64,000 bases of DNA, taken from the NCBI GenBank assembly GCA_964422415.1, contig CAYRBI010000014.1:1-64000 (forward strand). Reading direction: 5' to 3'. This document shows, piece after piece, positions 16,271-25,254 of this stretch. The notes below the pieces were generated by a model. The model was not told where the DNA came from. It searched no databases and saw only the letters and a list, made by a program, of their open reading frames with translations. Source of the stretch: OLB16 sp964422415. GTDB lineage: Bacteria; Hinthialibacterota; Hinthialibacteria; OLB16. The position numbers were made by a program, and so were the translations under genes. How positions within the stretch are numbered: the stretch's first letter is position 1; every line of letters starts with the position of its first letter.

Positions 16271-18579
16271 GCAGATTCCTATATCGATCAGTTTTGTGGT
16301 TCCTGTTAGCAACATCGCTGGTATGGGTGTCATCTTCTCAGGCGGAACAGCTGCGTTACATGTGGTTTGAAACCCGCCAAGATCTCGTCGGATCAGCCTC
16401 CGCGGAGATGGTGACCCGGCTCAAGACAGCGGGTCTGAGCGGTGTGGTGGTACCCGCGGTCATGGAGGGACGGTCCTGGTACCCAAGCCAGTTGCTCCCT
16501 GGGCCGGCCACCACCACTGAGAGTCTCGCCGTGGCGCGCTTTGCCCACGCCAATGGCCTGGGACTGGCAATCTACATTCAGGCCTTCATCCATGGAGGTG
16601 ATCCCAATAAACCCAACCATCTGATCAAAGCACACCAAGACTGGCTCTCCTTGGATTGGCGGGGAATCCCGATGGCCAGCCTATTATCCGGAACAATTTC
16701 TGAACCTTCGACTCTGGATGGATTCTTCCTGGATCCAGGGCTACCGCGTGTACGGGAGTTTCTGCTGGCGTTGACCATGGAGGCAGCCCAAACCATGCAA
16801 CCAGATTGGATCCTTCTAGACCATGTCCGGTATCCCCTCCCTTCTCCCTGGGCCGCGCGGGGTCTACCACGGAGCCAACCCTATGGCTATCACCCCGTTC
16901 CCCGTAAGGCTTTCGAGAAAGACCTGGGTGTCGATCCGGCGGTGCTGGTGCGCGATGCCTCGAAGTCAGCAGCCGCATTAGGTGGCGATGAAAGGAACCG
17001 GATGAGGCGGGATTGGGACCGCCGGAGGTTGGAAGAGGTCTCCGCTTTTCTCAAGAGTGTTCGCAGCCAGTTGCGCAAGAGTCACCCATCCTGCCATCTC
17101 GGAGCGGTGGGATTCCCTGATCCGGTCCGCGCGCGCGAGGAGCTTCTTCAGGACTGGCCCCAATGGATTCGCGATGACCTCGTGGACGCGGTCATTCTTC
17201 CGGACAACGCCCCAGAGAAGAGTTCGACAGGTGTACTGGACCTTCTCGCTCCCGACCTGCGTGGACGCATCTGGATTTCCTGTTCCACCGATGACCATGG
17301 AGATGGAATCGAGCTGCGTCTTCAAGCACTCTCAGGCCAACCGGGGGTCATCCTGTTCAACCGCTCAGACCAAACCGGCACCAGCGCCACCCCAGCCAGC
17401 ATGGTGGCAGCCCCTAGCCCCACCCTGCCACCCGTCACCCCCGAAGAATCGTTATCTTTGCCGCCCATCGAGAGCGAGGATGCCCCACAGGAGGCAGATT
17501 CTAGCGGATCATCCTGGCCCTCCGTGGAAGAGACGGAACCCGTAACCGTTGCCACAGCGACGTCCACGCCCACCTCTGGTTTCAGCCTGAAGGAAGTCCG
17601 GGCTTTGTATGCCTTTCAGCCGGATGCTGCACCCTTCACAGGACTAACTCCCAATCAAACCGCTGGGAAGTTGCAGGAATTTGGTTTCGATGCTGTGTTC
17701 GGGGGATCTTCCTTGCCCCCCATCCGCCGCGCTTTGCAGATCGCCGGAATCAAGAGATTTTCCGAGGTTCCCCTCTTTGTAGGCGAGAAGCATTGGGAAC
17801 GTGACCCTAATTGCCAGCCTGTGGCCCGGAGTGGACGGAAGGTCAAGAAACAGGGATGGTATGCTCCGGTCTGTCCCAATACCGAGTGGCTGCGTAAAGA
17901 GAAACTCGAAACCATTCTACGGCTGGTCAAGGATCAAGAGGTGGATGGAATCTGGTTGGACTTCATCCGCTACCCACTATTCTGGGAGGAGGTGCCTCCC
18001 TTCCTGGTGGACACCTGTTTTTGTCCAGTGTGTCTCTCTAAGTTTGAACAAAAGACCCATCTTCATCCCGAGGGCAGCTCCACGCAGGAGAAGGCCGAGT
18101 GGATCCTTTCCCAGCATACTGAGGAATGGTACCGCTTCCGTGCGGATTCGATCCTGGAATATATCCGCACTGTAGTGGATGAAGTCCATAAGGCCAAACC
18201 CACGGCACTCGTCGGCGCCTTCGTTCTTCCCTGGCGCGAGGATGAACATGAACACGCCTTGTACCGGATCGCTGGCCAAGACCTCGAGGGGATCGGGAGG
18301 ATTGTGGATGTGATCTCACCGATGCTTTATTTCCATGAGCTGAGACGCCCCGCCACATGGGTGTCGGAGAGAGTTACCGAATTGAGTCAAGGGTTAAAGG
18401 TTCCCATTCTCCCTATTGTTCAATGCTTCGATCTACCGGATCCCATCCCGCCAGCGGACCTACAGACCGCTCTCGCGCAAGGTCTGGCGGCGCCATCGAA
18501 GGGGATAATCCTTTTCAGCCAGAAGCATCTAGAGACCACCAAGAAGTGGGACACGATTAAAGCGGCCTTGAAGAAGTAG
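16267..18579 (+). CDS. Secreted protein with two GHL10-like glycoside hydrolase barrels
   Basis: A large exported protein (770 residues) after a signal peptide (FLLATSLVWVSSSQA). It contains two TIM-barrel-like halves separated by a Pro/Ser/Thr-rich linker (about 375-440). Each half carries the signature of the glycosyl-hydrolase-like 10 family: LLDHVRYPLPS at about 182-192 and WLDFIRYPLFW at about 560-570, with matching strands for the start and the end of each barrel. The second half also has an unusual CFCPVC cluster. The family is thought to include polysaccharide hydrolases, but no member here can be tied to a substrate. The upstream gene overlaps by 4 bases. Confidence 0.8.
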   Translation: MSRFLYRSVLWFLLATSLVWVSSSQAEQLRYMWFETRQDLVGSASAEMVTRLKTAGLSGVVVPAVMEGRSWYPSQLLPGPATTTESLAVARFAHANGLGLAIYIQAFIHGGDPNKPNHLIKAHQDWLSLDWRGIPMASLLSGTISEPSTLDGFFLDPGLPRVREFLLALTMEAAQTMQPDWILLDHVRYPLPSPWAARGLPRSQPYGYHPVPRKAFEKDLGVDPAVLVRDASKSAAALGGDERNRMRRDWDRRRLEEVSAFLKSVRSQLRKSHPSCHLGAVGFPDPVRAREELLQDWPQWIRDDLVDAVILPDNAPEKSSTGVLDLLAPDLRGRIWISCSTDDHGDGIELRLQALSGQPGVILFNRSDQTGTSATPASMVAAPSPTLPPVTPEESLSLPPIESEDAPQEADSSGSSWPSVEETEPVTVATATSTPTSGFSLKEVRALYAFQPDAAPFTGLTPNQTAGKLQEFGFDAVFGGSSLPPIRRALQIAGIKRFSEVPLFVGEKHWERDPNCQPVARSGRKVKKQGWYAPVCPNTEWLRKEKLETILRLVKDQEVDGIWLDFIRYPLFWEEVPPFLVDTCFCPVCLSKFEQKTHLHPEGSSTQEKAEWILSQHTEEWYRFRADSILEYIRTVVDEVHKAKPTALVGAFVLPWREDEHEHALYRIAGQDLEGIGRIVDVISPMLYFHELRRPATWVSERVTELSQGLKVPILPIVQCFDLPDPIPPADLQTALAQGLAAPSKGIILFSQKHLETTKKWDTIKAALKK

Positions 18580-18663
18580 GGTGAATTCACGGCCAGCTCC
18601 GTTGAACCCCCCGCTTGGCTGAAGTATCCTTCTTTCTTTCCGCAAATAGGAGTTTTTACCGAA

Positions 18664-19893
18664 ATGGTCAGTTCTGAGGAGATGGAATTACATACGGCCG
18701 AGTTGGCCACACTGGCGCAGGAGGTGCTCGCACCCAATTATGGGAAGCGGATTGGAGTCGACATCGCTTTCGTGAAAGGGAAAGGGCCCTGGCTCTTCAC
18801 ACCCGAAGGTGAGAAGTATCTCGATTTCCTGGGCGGGATTGCCGTGTGTTGTCTGGGACACTGTCACCGCAAGGTCACTCAGGCGATTCAGAAGCAGGCC
18901 GAAACCCTCGTCCACACCTCTAATCTTTTTCTTATCGAACCCCAGATCCGTCTCGCAAAGATACTGGTGGATCATTCCTTCGCGGAGCAGGTTTTTTTCT
19001 GCAATAGCGGCGCCGAGGCCAACGAGGCAGCTCTTAAACTGGCCAAGAAGATTGCCCAGGACCGTGGTGAGAATCAACGCTACGAGGTGGTCAGTCTCCA
19101 GGACTCTTTCCACGGCCGGACCATCGCCACCCTCTCGGCAACAGGACAGAGCAAGCTTCACGAAGGCTTCAAGCCACTGCTGCCAGGATTTAATTACCTC
19201 CCAGCGAATGATTTACAAGCCGCCCAGGAAATGATTGGGGACCGTACCTGCGCCGTGATCGTCGAACCGATCCAAGGGGAGGCGGGAGTACGTCCGGTCG
19301 CCGATGAGTATCTGCGGATGCTACGAGAATTGTGCACCGAACGAGGCGCCGTGTTGATTCTGGATGAGGTCCAGACTGGCATGGGACGCACGGGAAAGTT
19401 TTTCGGGCATGAGTACGCTTGTATCGAACCGGACATCGCCACCCTGGCCAAAGGCCTGGGGAATGGAGTTCCCATTGGAGCGATGCTGGCTAAACATGAG
19501 ATCATGCAGCACCTCACACCGGGCAGCCATGGCAGCACCTTCGGCGGTAACCCGTTGGCCAGCGCGGCGGCCTGCGCCACTCTCGCAACCCTGTTCGAGG
19601 AGAACCTCCTCGAGCGTGTGGTCGAACTCTCGGAGGCCTTGTTCCGTGGACTGAAGGAACTCAAGAAGAAGTATCCACGCAAGATCAAGGATATTCGTGG
19701 GCGGGGATTGATGGTGGGAGTCGAATTCGAAGATGCCACCCCCATTCATCAAGCCTTACTCGCCCGCCGTATTGTAACCAACTGTGTCCGTGGGAAGACG
19801 ATCCGTTTACTCCCACCCTACATTATCACCAAGTCCGAGATCGCCCTGTTCTTGAGTGAGCTCGGCTCTGTTATCGAGGAGCTCGGCGGATGA
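18664..19893 (+). CDS. argD: Acetylornithine aminotransferase
   Basis: A class-III PLP-dependent aminotransferase of arginine biosynthesis, converting N-acetylglutamate semialdehyde to N-acetylornithine. The fold is read from the N-terminal YLDFLGGIAVCCLGH, the PLP-phosphate region FCNSGAEANEAALKLAKK, the DEVQTGMGRTG motif and the PLP Schiff-base lysine in LAKGLGNGVPIGAML. The protein has 409 residues, slightly longer than average because of about 20 extra residues at the N-terminus. ArgF overlaps its stop by 4 bases, which strongly supports the arginine assignment over other class-III aminotransferases. Confidence 0.92.
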   Translation: MVSSEEMELHTAELATLAQEVLAPNYGKRIGVDIAFVKGKGPWLFTPEGEKYLDFLGGIAVCCLGHCHRKVTQAIQKQAETLVHTSNLFLIEPQIRLAKILVDHSFAEQVFFCNSGAEANEAALKLAKKIAQDRGENQRYEVVSLQDSFHGRTIATLSATGQSKLHEGFKPLLPGFNYLPANDLQAAQEMIGDRTCAVIVEPIQGEAGVRPVADEYLRMLRELCTERGAVLILDEVQTGMGRTGKFFGHEYACIEPDIATLAKGLGNGVPIGAMLAKHEIMQHLTPGSHGSTFGGNPLASAAACATLATLFEENLLERVVELSEALFRGLKELKKKYPRKIKDIRGRGLMVGVEFEDATPIHQALLARRIVTNCVRGKTIRLLPPYIITKSEIALFLSELGSVIEELGG

Positions 19894-20825
19894 GCATGAA
19901 CAGAATGAAGGGCCGCGACCTACTCTCCATTGTTGACCTCACCCGCGAGGAGGCCGAGGAGATTCTGAATCTGGCGGGAGAGGTCAAGCTGTCACCAGTG
20001 AAATACCGGCACTCTCTCTCCGGACAGGTTATGGCCATGCTCTTCGAGAAACCCTCGTTGCGTACACGGGTAACCTTCGAGAGCGGCATATTCGGGCTGG
20101 GGGGCACCGCGATCTATCTCTCGCAGGATCAGGTGGGCATGGGCAACCGTGAACCCGATTGTGATGTGGCCCGCAACCTAACACGCTGGGTCCAGGTCAT
20201 CGTAGCGCGGACCTTCTCGCACAAGACGATTACTGAACTGGCCCGCGAGGCCTCCATCCCGGTCATCAACGCCCTCTCGGATTGGGAGCACCCCTGCCAG
20301 GCGCTGGCGGATTTCCAGACTATCCGGGAGTGCTTCGGAGACCGTAAGGTGACCATCACCTTTATCGGCGATGGCAACAATGTGTGTCATTCACTGATCC
20401 TGCTGGGAACCCTTCTGGGTTATCACATGCGGGTAGCGTGCCCACCGGGTTACGAACCAGACAAGGGTATCCTCCAGAAGTCCGCCGAATTCGCGCAAAC
20501 CTCGAGCGGATCGATCGAAATGGGACCAGATCCACGCGCACTCTCCACGGGGGCACATGTCCTGTACACGGATGTCTGGACCAGCATGGGCCAGGAGCAA
20601 GAACGCGAAAAACGGTTACGCGATTTCCAGGGCTTCCAGGTGAACAGGGACCTGCTCGCATTGGCCGCTCCCGAGGTCCGCGTAATGCACTGCCTCCCCG
20701 CTCACAGGGGTGAGGAGATCAGCGCCGAGGTCATGGAGGATCCACGCGGGGTGCATTACGACCAAGCCGAGAACCGCCTGCATTCCCAGAAGGCGCTCCT
20801 GCTCGAATTGCTCGGAGGGGTGTGA
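19890..20825 (+). CDS. argF: Ornithine carbamoyltransferase
   Basis: This enzyme makes citrulline from ornithine and carbamoyl phosphate in the cytoplasm. The carbamoyl-phosphate loop appears as EKPSLRTRVTFE (a common variant of STRTR), the second motif as HPCQALADF and the ornithine site as MHCLPAHRGEEI. The length of 311 residues is normal. The start at 19890 overlaps the argD stop; a second ATG two codons on is also possible. A tiny membrane gene begins exactly at its stop codon. Confidence 0.94.
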   Translation: MSMNRMKGRDLLSIVDLTREEAEEILNLAGEVKLSPVKYRHSLSGQVMAMLFEKPSLRTRVTFESGIFGLGGTAIYLSQDQVGMGNREPDCDVARNLTRWVQVIVARTFSHKTITELAREASIPVINALSDWEHPCQALADFQTIRECFGDRKVTITFIGDGNNVCHSLILLGTLLGYHMRVACPPGYEPDKGILQKSAEFAQTSSGSIEMGPDPRALSTGAHVLYTDVWTSMGQEQEREKRLRDFQGFQVNRDLLALAAPEVRVMHCLPAHRGEEISAEVMEDPRGVHYDQAENRLHSQKALLLELLGGV

Positions 20826-20941
20826 TGGAGGAAACGGTTCCCTTCCGGCCCAAACGCACCCTGTTACGTCTGCTCTGGCTGACCGCCTACACGGCCTTCA
20901 TGTATGTACTCATCAAGGTGAGCGGGAAGATTAGGGCGTAG
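20825..20941 (+). CDS. 38-residue membrane microprotein coupled to argF
   Basis: A small open frame, MEETVPFRPKRTLLRLLWLT and onward, whose ATG shares its A with the TGA stop of argF. It has a basic N-terminal segment and one hydrophobic helix (LLRLLWLTAYTAFMYVLI) ending in a basic tail (KVSGKIRA). The positive-inside pattern suggests a single-pass inner-membrane protein. Translational coupling to argF and the sensible composition argue that it is real; there is no family that I recognise. Confidence 0.55.
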   Translation: MEETVPFRPKRTLLRLLWLTAYTAFMYVLIKVSGKIRA

Positions 20942-20977
20942 GGAGTTCAACTCCTGCCCCAGCTCGGAGGTCACCCG

Positions 20978-20991
20978 CACGCTAAAGCGTG
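20978..20991. repeat. CACGCT-AA-AGCGTG short inverted repeat
   Basis: CACGCT and AGCGTG flank two bases between the microprotein and the convergent glycosyltransferase. The wider string GCACGCTAAAGCGTGAAC is a frequent interspersed motif in several bacterial phyla and probably a remnant of a small repeat rather than a terminator. Confidence 0.4.
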
Positions 20992-21008
20992 AACAACCTA
21001 CAAGAGCA

Positions 21009-22037
21009 TCAATACTTCCTCCCCAACACCTTCGACTCAAACAACCCACAGGCCACACCAATTCCGCTAACCACCGCGTCCAGCAGGTCCACCGGCCAGG
21101 CCCGCAGCGCGAACCACCAGCCCTTCTCCCGCGCGAGGTGTTCGATCCAGGGCCAGGAGAGATACCCATACACACCCAGTACCAACAGGAGGAAACCCAA
21201 ACCGAGACCTTGGGCCAGGGGCCCAGCGGTGAGTGATCCCAGGCAGAAACAGACAGCGCACAAGAGCAGGAACACAAAGGGGAGACGCATCATCGCACCA
21301 CGCGAGTGTGTTCCGAAAGAAGTTCCCTTCTTCTGAAATCCGGCCGTCTTCTGGCGGAGGAGAAGCTTGGCTAGGTCCCGGCTACGGTGGAACTGGTTGC
21401 GGAGGAAACCGGTGAAGGTCATACGCTTGTTGTGGATAACCTCGAGATCCTTATCAAGCAGGATGCGTCCCCCGGCGGTGACAATGCTCTGCCCCAAGGT
21501 GCGGTCCTCCACACTGGGGGTGTGGATGTTCTGATCGAACCCGCCACACTGGAAGAAGAACTCCCGGCTAACCGCGGTCACGCTTGTGTAAGTGGTGTTG
21601 ATCCAGACCGGCAGTTGGGAGAGGACATAACGGTTATACAGGTTCTTGTATTGAGAGAAGAAGTTCGAGTGTGGGCACTGACGTGAGAAGACGCCCTGAA
21701 CACACTCGCAATTGTTCTCTTCAAAGGCTCTACGGATACCCGCGATGAGCCCCTCCGGGAGCCACACATCGGAATCGGTGAACAAGACGATGGGCGCACT
21801 GGCTAAACGCGCGCCCTCGGTGCGGGCCATGGCGGGGCCGACATTCATCGGAAGGCGGTGGTGACGCGCTCCGAGCTCGCGCACCATGTCGCTGATATCC
21901 TCGGTCGAGGCATCATCCACCACGATGACCTCGAGAGGACTCTCCTTTTGGCGCCGGACTGTTTCCAATGTCCGCCGCAGGGTCCGCGACCCATTGAAGA
22001 CGGGTATGACGACAGAGATACGCAGTTGCGGCTTCAT
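21009..22037 (-). CDS. Membrane-associated glycosyltransferase family 2
   Basis: A GT-A fold enzyme that transfers sugars from nucleotide donors to lipid or polysaccharide acceptors. The start of the fold is SVVIPVFNGSRTLRRTL, followed by VIVVDDASTED and the metal-binding DxD region FTDSDVWLPEG; the acceptor region includes EDRTLGQSI with the ED motif. The C-terminal 100 residues contain two to three hydrophobic helices (PFVFLLLCAVCFCLG, LGLGFLLLVLGVYGYL), so it is an inner-membrane protein. The ATG at 22037 begins with the first beta strand; a 30-residue extension upstream has no family similarity. It is divergent from the following SDR with a gap of about 100 bp. Confidence 0.85.
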   Translation of the reverse strand: MKPQLRISVVIPVFNGSRTLRRTLETVRRQKESPLEVIVVDDASTEDISDMVRELGARHHRLPMNVGPAMARTEGARLASAPIVLFTDSDVWLPEGLIAGIRRAFEENNCECVQGVFSRQCPHSNFFSQYKNLYNRYVLSQLPVWINTTYTSVTAVSREFFFQCGGFDQNIHTPSVEDRTLGQSIVTAGGRILLDKDLEVIHNKRMTFTGFLRNQFHRSRDLAKLLLRQKTAGFQKKGTSFGTHSRGAMMRLPFVFLLLCAVCFCLGSLTAGPLAQGLGLGFLLLVLGVYGYLSWPWIEHLAREKGWWFALRAWPVDLLDAVVSGIGVACGLFESKVLGRKY

Positions 22038-22144
22038 GACTGGCATCTTAGCAGAGGGAGTTGCGAATGAACTCTCCGAAGAGATAATAGACCCCCGGCT
22101 GGCCCAGGTCCATAAATCACATTCCATTCTGGAAGGAGCATCTC

Positions 22145-22936
22145 ATGGCTCAGAATTATCTCAATGACCTTTTTGACCTCGAAGGAAAGGTGGCCGTCCT
22201 TTTCGGCGGCACCGGCGAGTTGGTCAGCGCCATCGCCACCGGCTTTGCGGGTGCGGGGATGAAGATCGTGCTGGGCGGACGTGACCAGGAAAAGGCCCTG
22301 CGCCGAATCGAGAGCATCCAAACTCAGTTCCCGGGAGCGGAGGCAATCTTTTGCTCTGGCGAGGTCAACAACCGGGATGAAATTCAGATCACCCTCGACA
22401 CTACCCTGGACCGTTTTGGACGGGTAGATGTGCTGGTGAACGGCGCGGGGGTCAATTCCCCGACTCCCTTCCTGGACATTACCGATGATGAATTTTCAAA
22501 GATCCTCGACATCAACCTGCATGGTGTGATCGTGGCCTGCCAGGTTTTCGGGAAGTACTTCATCGGGGTGAGTCATCCAGCGAGTATCATCAACATCGCC
22601 TCGATCTCTTCCCGTGTACCGCTCTCCAAGGTGTTCACCTACTCGGCCTCCAAGGCAGCAGTGCTCAATCTGACCTTGAACCTGGCACGGGAGTGGGCCC
22701 CCAAGGGGATCCGGGTCAACGCTCTGACACCGGGATTCTTCCCCGCCGAACAGAACCGCAAGATCCTCACACCAGAACGCACCCAGCAGATCCTCGGGCA
22801 GACTCCCATGGGACGGTTCGGCGATGCTCCTGAGTTGGCCGGAGCGGCACTGCTGCTGGCCTCCCCAAAGGCAGGCGCCTTCATCACTGGGGCCGACCTG
22901 GTGGTTGATGGCGGGTTCTCCGCGATGAAATTGTAG
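22145..22936 (+). CDS. SDR oxidoreductase, D-mannonate / gluconate 5-dehydrogenase-like
   Basis: A classical short-chain dehydrogenase. The cofactor loop reads LFGGTGELVSAIA, the variant with GG-G-L spacing found in the D-mannonate oxidoreductase-like subfamily, followed by VLVNGAGVNSP, the catalytic Ser of INIASISSRVP and YSASKAAV with the Tyr-Lys pair. The stretch TPGFFPAEQNRKIL is characteristic of the same subfamily. ATG 22145 is preceded by GGAAGGAG. It probably reduces a keto-aldonate in hexuronate or aldonic-acid metabolism, an inference from family resemblance. Confidence 0.85.
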   Translation: MAQNYLNDLFDLEGKVAVLFGGTGELVSAIATGFAGAGMKIVLGGRDQEKALRRIESIQTQFPGAEAIFCSGEVNNRDEIQITLDTTLDRFGRVDVLVNGAGVNSPTPFLDITDDEFSKILDINLHGVIVACQVFGKYFIGVSHPASIINIASISSRVPLSKVFTYSASKAAVLNLTLNLAREWAPKGIRVNALTPGFFPAEQNRKILTPERTQQILGQTPMGRFGDAPELAGAALLLASPKAGAFITGADLVVDGGFSAMKL

Positions 22937-22939
22937 GAC

Positions 22940-22967
22940 GGCGCGAGAAGGAATTCACGCGCCAGCG
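22940..22967. repeat. Palindromic repeat, family A, copy after the SDR stop
   Basis: GGCGCGAGAAGGAATTCACG followed by CGCCAGCG is the second hairpin of the dispersed family. It starts three bases after the SDR stop codon, in the same frame that gives GARRNSRAS, the peptide seen in its ORF-inserted copies. Confidence 0.65.
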
Positions 22968-22988
22968 AGAGTTCCCCCTTAAAACTAA

Positions 22989-23020
22989 TCGCCCCCGGTC
23001 CTGTTCAGGGCCGGGGGCGA
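22989..23020. terminator. Strong convergent terminator hairpin
   Basis: TCGCCCCCGG (22989-22998) pairs with CCGGGGGCGA (23011-23020); inside, CCTG and CAGG extend the stem. The next bases are GTTT on the plus strand and AACT-rich on the minus strand. It separates the convergent SDR and YTV-like genes and probably stops transcription in both directions. Confidence 0.75.
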
Positions 23021-23072
23021 GTTTCAACTGCAAGGTGGGTCACGCGTCGCTAACCCACCCGACTTCTCTTGC

Positions 23073-24923
23073 TTACTTCCAGATTTGAGGAAGCATCATG
23101 GTTTCCGATGGCGGCAAGGTCTGCGGCGCCGCTGCCGGTGCTGGGGCGTTAACTGGCGCATACGAAGGAGGCGCGGCTGGAGCGGGAGCAGGGGTCATCA
23201 CCGCCGGAGATACAATGGTCTTCACAGGACCTACTTCCACTTCTAGCGGGTAGCTGGCCTGCGAAATCGCCTTCTCAACCTCCTCAGGAGTCAGATTCTC
23301 CATCCGCTGAGAAACAACCTCGGGCTTGCCAAGTTCAACAGTCTTCCCCTTGGCTGAGGGATACCTCGGACCGAAGGGATTAGAGGTCATCGGCGCGCCA
23401 CCACAATAATAGGGGTGCTTGGTTTCGGTAACTGATTTGGCCTTGGGGTAGCGGACCATAACAGTATATTGTTCAATCTTCTTGTCTGGCACCTGGACGG
23501 TATAGGGTTGCGTTTCCTGATAGGCGACCTGCTCGGTATAAGGCACTTTCACGGTATAGGGGACTTGCACCTGATAGGGCACATTCACCGTATAGGTCTC
23601 CTCAACCTGATAGGGCTGATCCTCGGTGTAGGGAATCTTCACGGTGTAGGTTTCCTGATCCTCGTAAGGAACGCTTTCCTTGTAAGGAACCTGCACGGTG
23701 TACTGTACTGGCTCCTCATAGGGGACATCCACATCATAAGGAACCTTGACCATATAGGTCTCCTGCTCGGTATAGGGGACCGTCTCGGTATACGGAACCT
23801 CGACCGTATAAGGGACCTGTCTCTCTTCCCTCACCAAGCGGGTCTTGGGAACCCGGTCCACCACAGGCACCTCCACCTGACGGGGAATCTGTTCCGTATA
23901 GGGGACATATTCGGTGTACTCGACTGGTTCTTCGTAGGGAACATGAATCGTCTCAGTCCGGGGAACCTGGTAGGTCACCACCTCTTCATCCGTTTCGATG
24001 GAGGTGTACGGGACCTCTTTCTCAAAGGGGACCTGAACATTGTACTTCTTGCGTTCCCAATCACGGACAGTGGTGTTGTAGGGTTTCTTAACTCGCACTG
24101 GACAACCATCCCGGCACTCCACGGCACACTTGTAGCAAGTGACCTCTCTTTCCTTCGGGACCCAACGACGGCGGGTTTCGGTCCGGTAATCGGTTTCAGT
24201 CCGGTATTTGGTCACCTCGCGTTGTTTGGGGACAATTTTGGTACGGTCCTCATAGACGATCTTCTCTTCGGGGCGCGTTTTCGAGACCAGTTTCACTCTG
24301 GTTTCGGGGCGTACCCTTTGGACCGTGTCCATCTCTTGCTCGATCTTGGTGCGGACCACCTCCTCATACTCGGTGACTGGCTTTTCCTGGTATTCGGTCC
24401 GGTAGCGGGTTTCAGTGCGGGTACGTTGTTCCTCGCGGGTTTTCTGAATAGGGCGTGTGCGGGGTTCCTCACGGTAGCGGGTTTCCTTGCGTGTCCGTGG
24501 TTCCATCCGGGTGCGGGATTCCTCGCGCACCTTCTCCACATCTTTATACTTGGTTACGGGACGGTAACGAGTCTCCACACGTTCTTTCGGAACTTGGCGG
24601 GTTTTACTGACCAGACGGGTGCGGGGTTCTTCTTTTTGACGGTCTTCAGTTTTATACCGTGTTTCTTCTTTATAGCGAGTTTCTGGACGGTACTTGGTGA
24701 CAACTTGAGTGCGGGTTTCAGTACGGGTGGTAGGAATTTCGCGTGTACGAGTTTCAGTACGGGTCGCCCAGATGATCTCCTCGCTCGATTTTAGGAGCGC
24801 GCAGGTCATGTCATTTGCCCCAGGACGGAGTTCCTGTGCCGGTTTGGGAGCATCTTGGGAAAATGCCAAGAGCGGGGAAATGAACAAGGCGGTCAAATAG
24901 AGACCGAGCATGCGGGGAAGCAT
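23073..24923 (-). CDS. YTV-type repeat protein with TRTETR and VPYT arrays
   Basis: An exported protein of 616 residues with a signal peptide (LGLYLTALFISPLLAFSQ). Residues about 50-260 are a dense, charged repeat rich in Arg, Thr and Glu (TRTETRTRE, KYRPETRYKEE, RTRLVSKTRQVP). A short Cys-containing hinge (CYKCAVECRDGCPV) follows, then about 180 residues of VPYT/EQETYTVKVPY repeats with Tyr-Val alternation that should form beta strands. The last 120 residues are Pro/Ala-rich. The Tyr-Thr-Val pattern recalls the YTV domain proteins described from Rhodopirellula-like planctomycetes, where they are found in the cell wall; assignment here is by pattern only. No enzyme motif is visible. Confidence 0.8.
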   Translation of the reverse strand: MLPRMLGLYLTALFISPLLAFSQDAPKPAQELRPGANDMTCALLKSSEEIIWATRTETRTREIPTTRTETRTQVVTKYRPETRYKEETRYKTEDRQKEEPRTRLVSKTRQVPKERVETRYRPVTKYKDVEKVREESRTRMEPRTRKETRYREEPRTRPIQKTREEQRTRTETRYRTEYQEKPVTEYEEVVRTKIEQEMDTVQRVRPETRVKLVSKTRPEEKIVYEDRTKIVPKQREVTKYRTETDYRTETRRRWVPKEREVTCYKCAVECRDGCPVRVKKPYNTTVRDWERKKYNVQVPFEKEVPYTSIETDEEVVTYQVPRTETIHVPYEEPVEYTEYVPYTEQIPRQVEVPVVDRVPKTRLVREERQVPYTVEVPYTETVPYTEQETYMVKVPYDVDVPYEEPVQYTVQVPYKESVPYEDQETYTVKIPYTEDQPYQVEETYTVNVPYQVQVPYTVKVPYTEQVAYQETQPYTVQVPDKKIEQYTVMVRYPKAKSVTETKHPYYCGGAPMTSNPFGPRYPSAKGKTVELGKPEVVSQRMENLTPEEVEKAISQASYPLEVEVGPVKTIVSPAVMTPAPAPAAPPSYAPVNAPAPAAAPQTLPPSETMMLPQIWK

Positions 24924-25254
24924 CGCGCAAACCTCCGGAAAAAAACGGTTTTTCTCCCCCTCAAACTCAGCCTAATACTACCCGGACCCCATCCCTGGAT
25001 CAAGACACAGGTTGTTCCCAACCTGTGAATACTTTTGCTTTGCACCTACACCGGTCTGGCCGTACCACTCTCCTAGCTCAATAACGGCTCATCTACAGAC
25101 TGGTTCTGGTATTATCGTCAGATGGAGAGATATCTGTGGTTTTTTTTTGGAAGGTCTTCCTTAGTCTTCGGATTGAATCCAGCGGACCTACCATGGGGGG
25201 GCAGTGCGTGGTACTGTTTGGCAATAAAAAGGAGAGGCTTGGAGTCGAAACGAG
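24924..25254. other. Gene-free divergent interval
   Basis: This AT-leaning stretch lies between the minus-strand YTV-like gene and plus-strand thiG. It carries a 9 bp stem with TTCC loop (CACAGGTTG/CAACCTGTG, 25006-25027) that would be in the leader of the YTV mRNA. I looked for the conserved sequences of a TPP riboswitch upstream of thiG and did not find them. Confidence 0.5.
25006..25027. promoter_or_regulatory. 9 bp stem-loop between the YTV gene and thiG
   Basis: CACAGGTTG (25006-25014) and CAACCTGTG (25019-25027) are perfect inverted arms around a TTCC tetraloop. On the minus strand it lies upstream of the YTV start, where it could be an operator or leader hairpin. Confidence 0.4.

Noticed and set aside
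23469..24794. A 441-residue open frame on the plus strand, opposite the YTV-like gene
   Set aside because: It is the antisense shadow of the repetitive codons of the YTV-like gene; it lacks a ribosome site and gives a monotonous His/Gly/Leu composition.
25100..25254. TPP riboswitch upstream of thiG
   Set aside because: The conserved CTGAGA and ACCTGATC-type sequences are not present.
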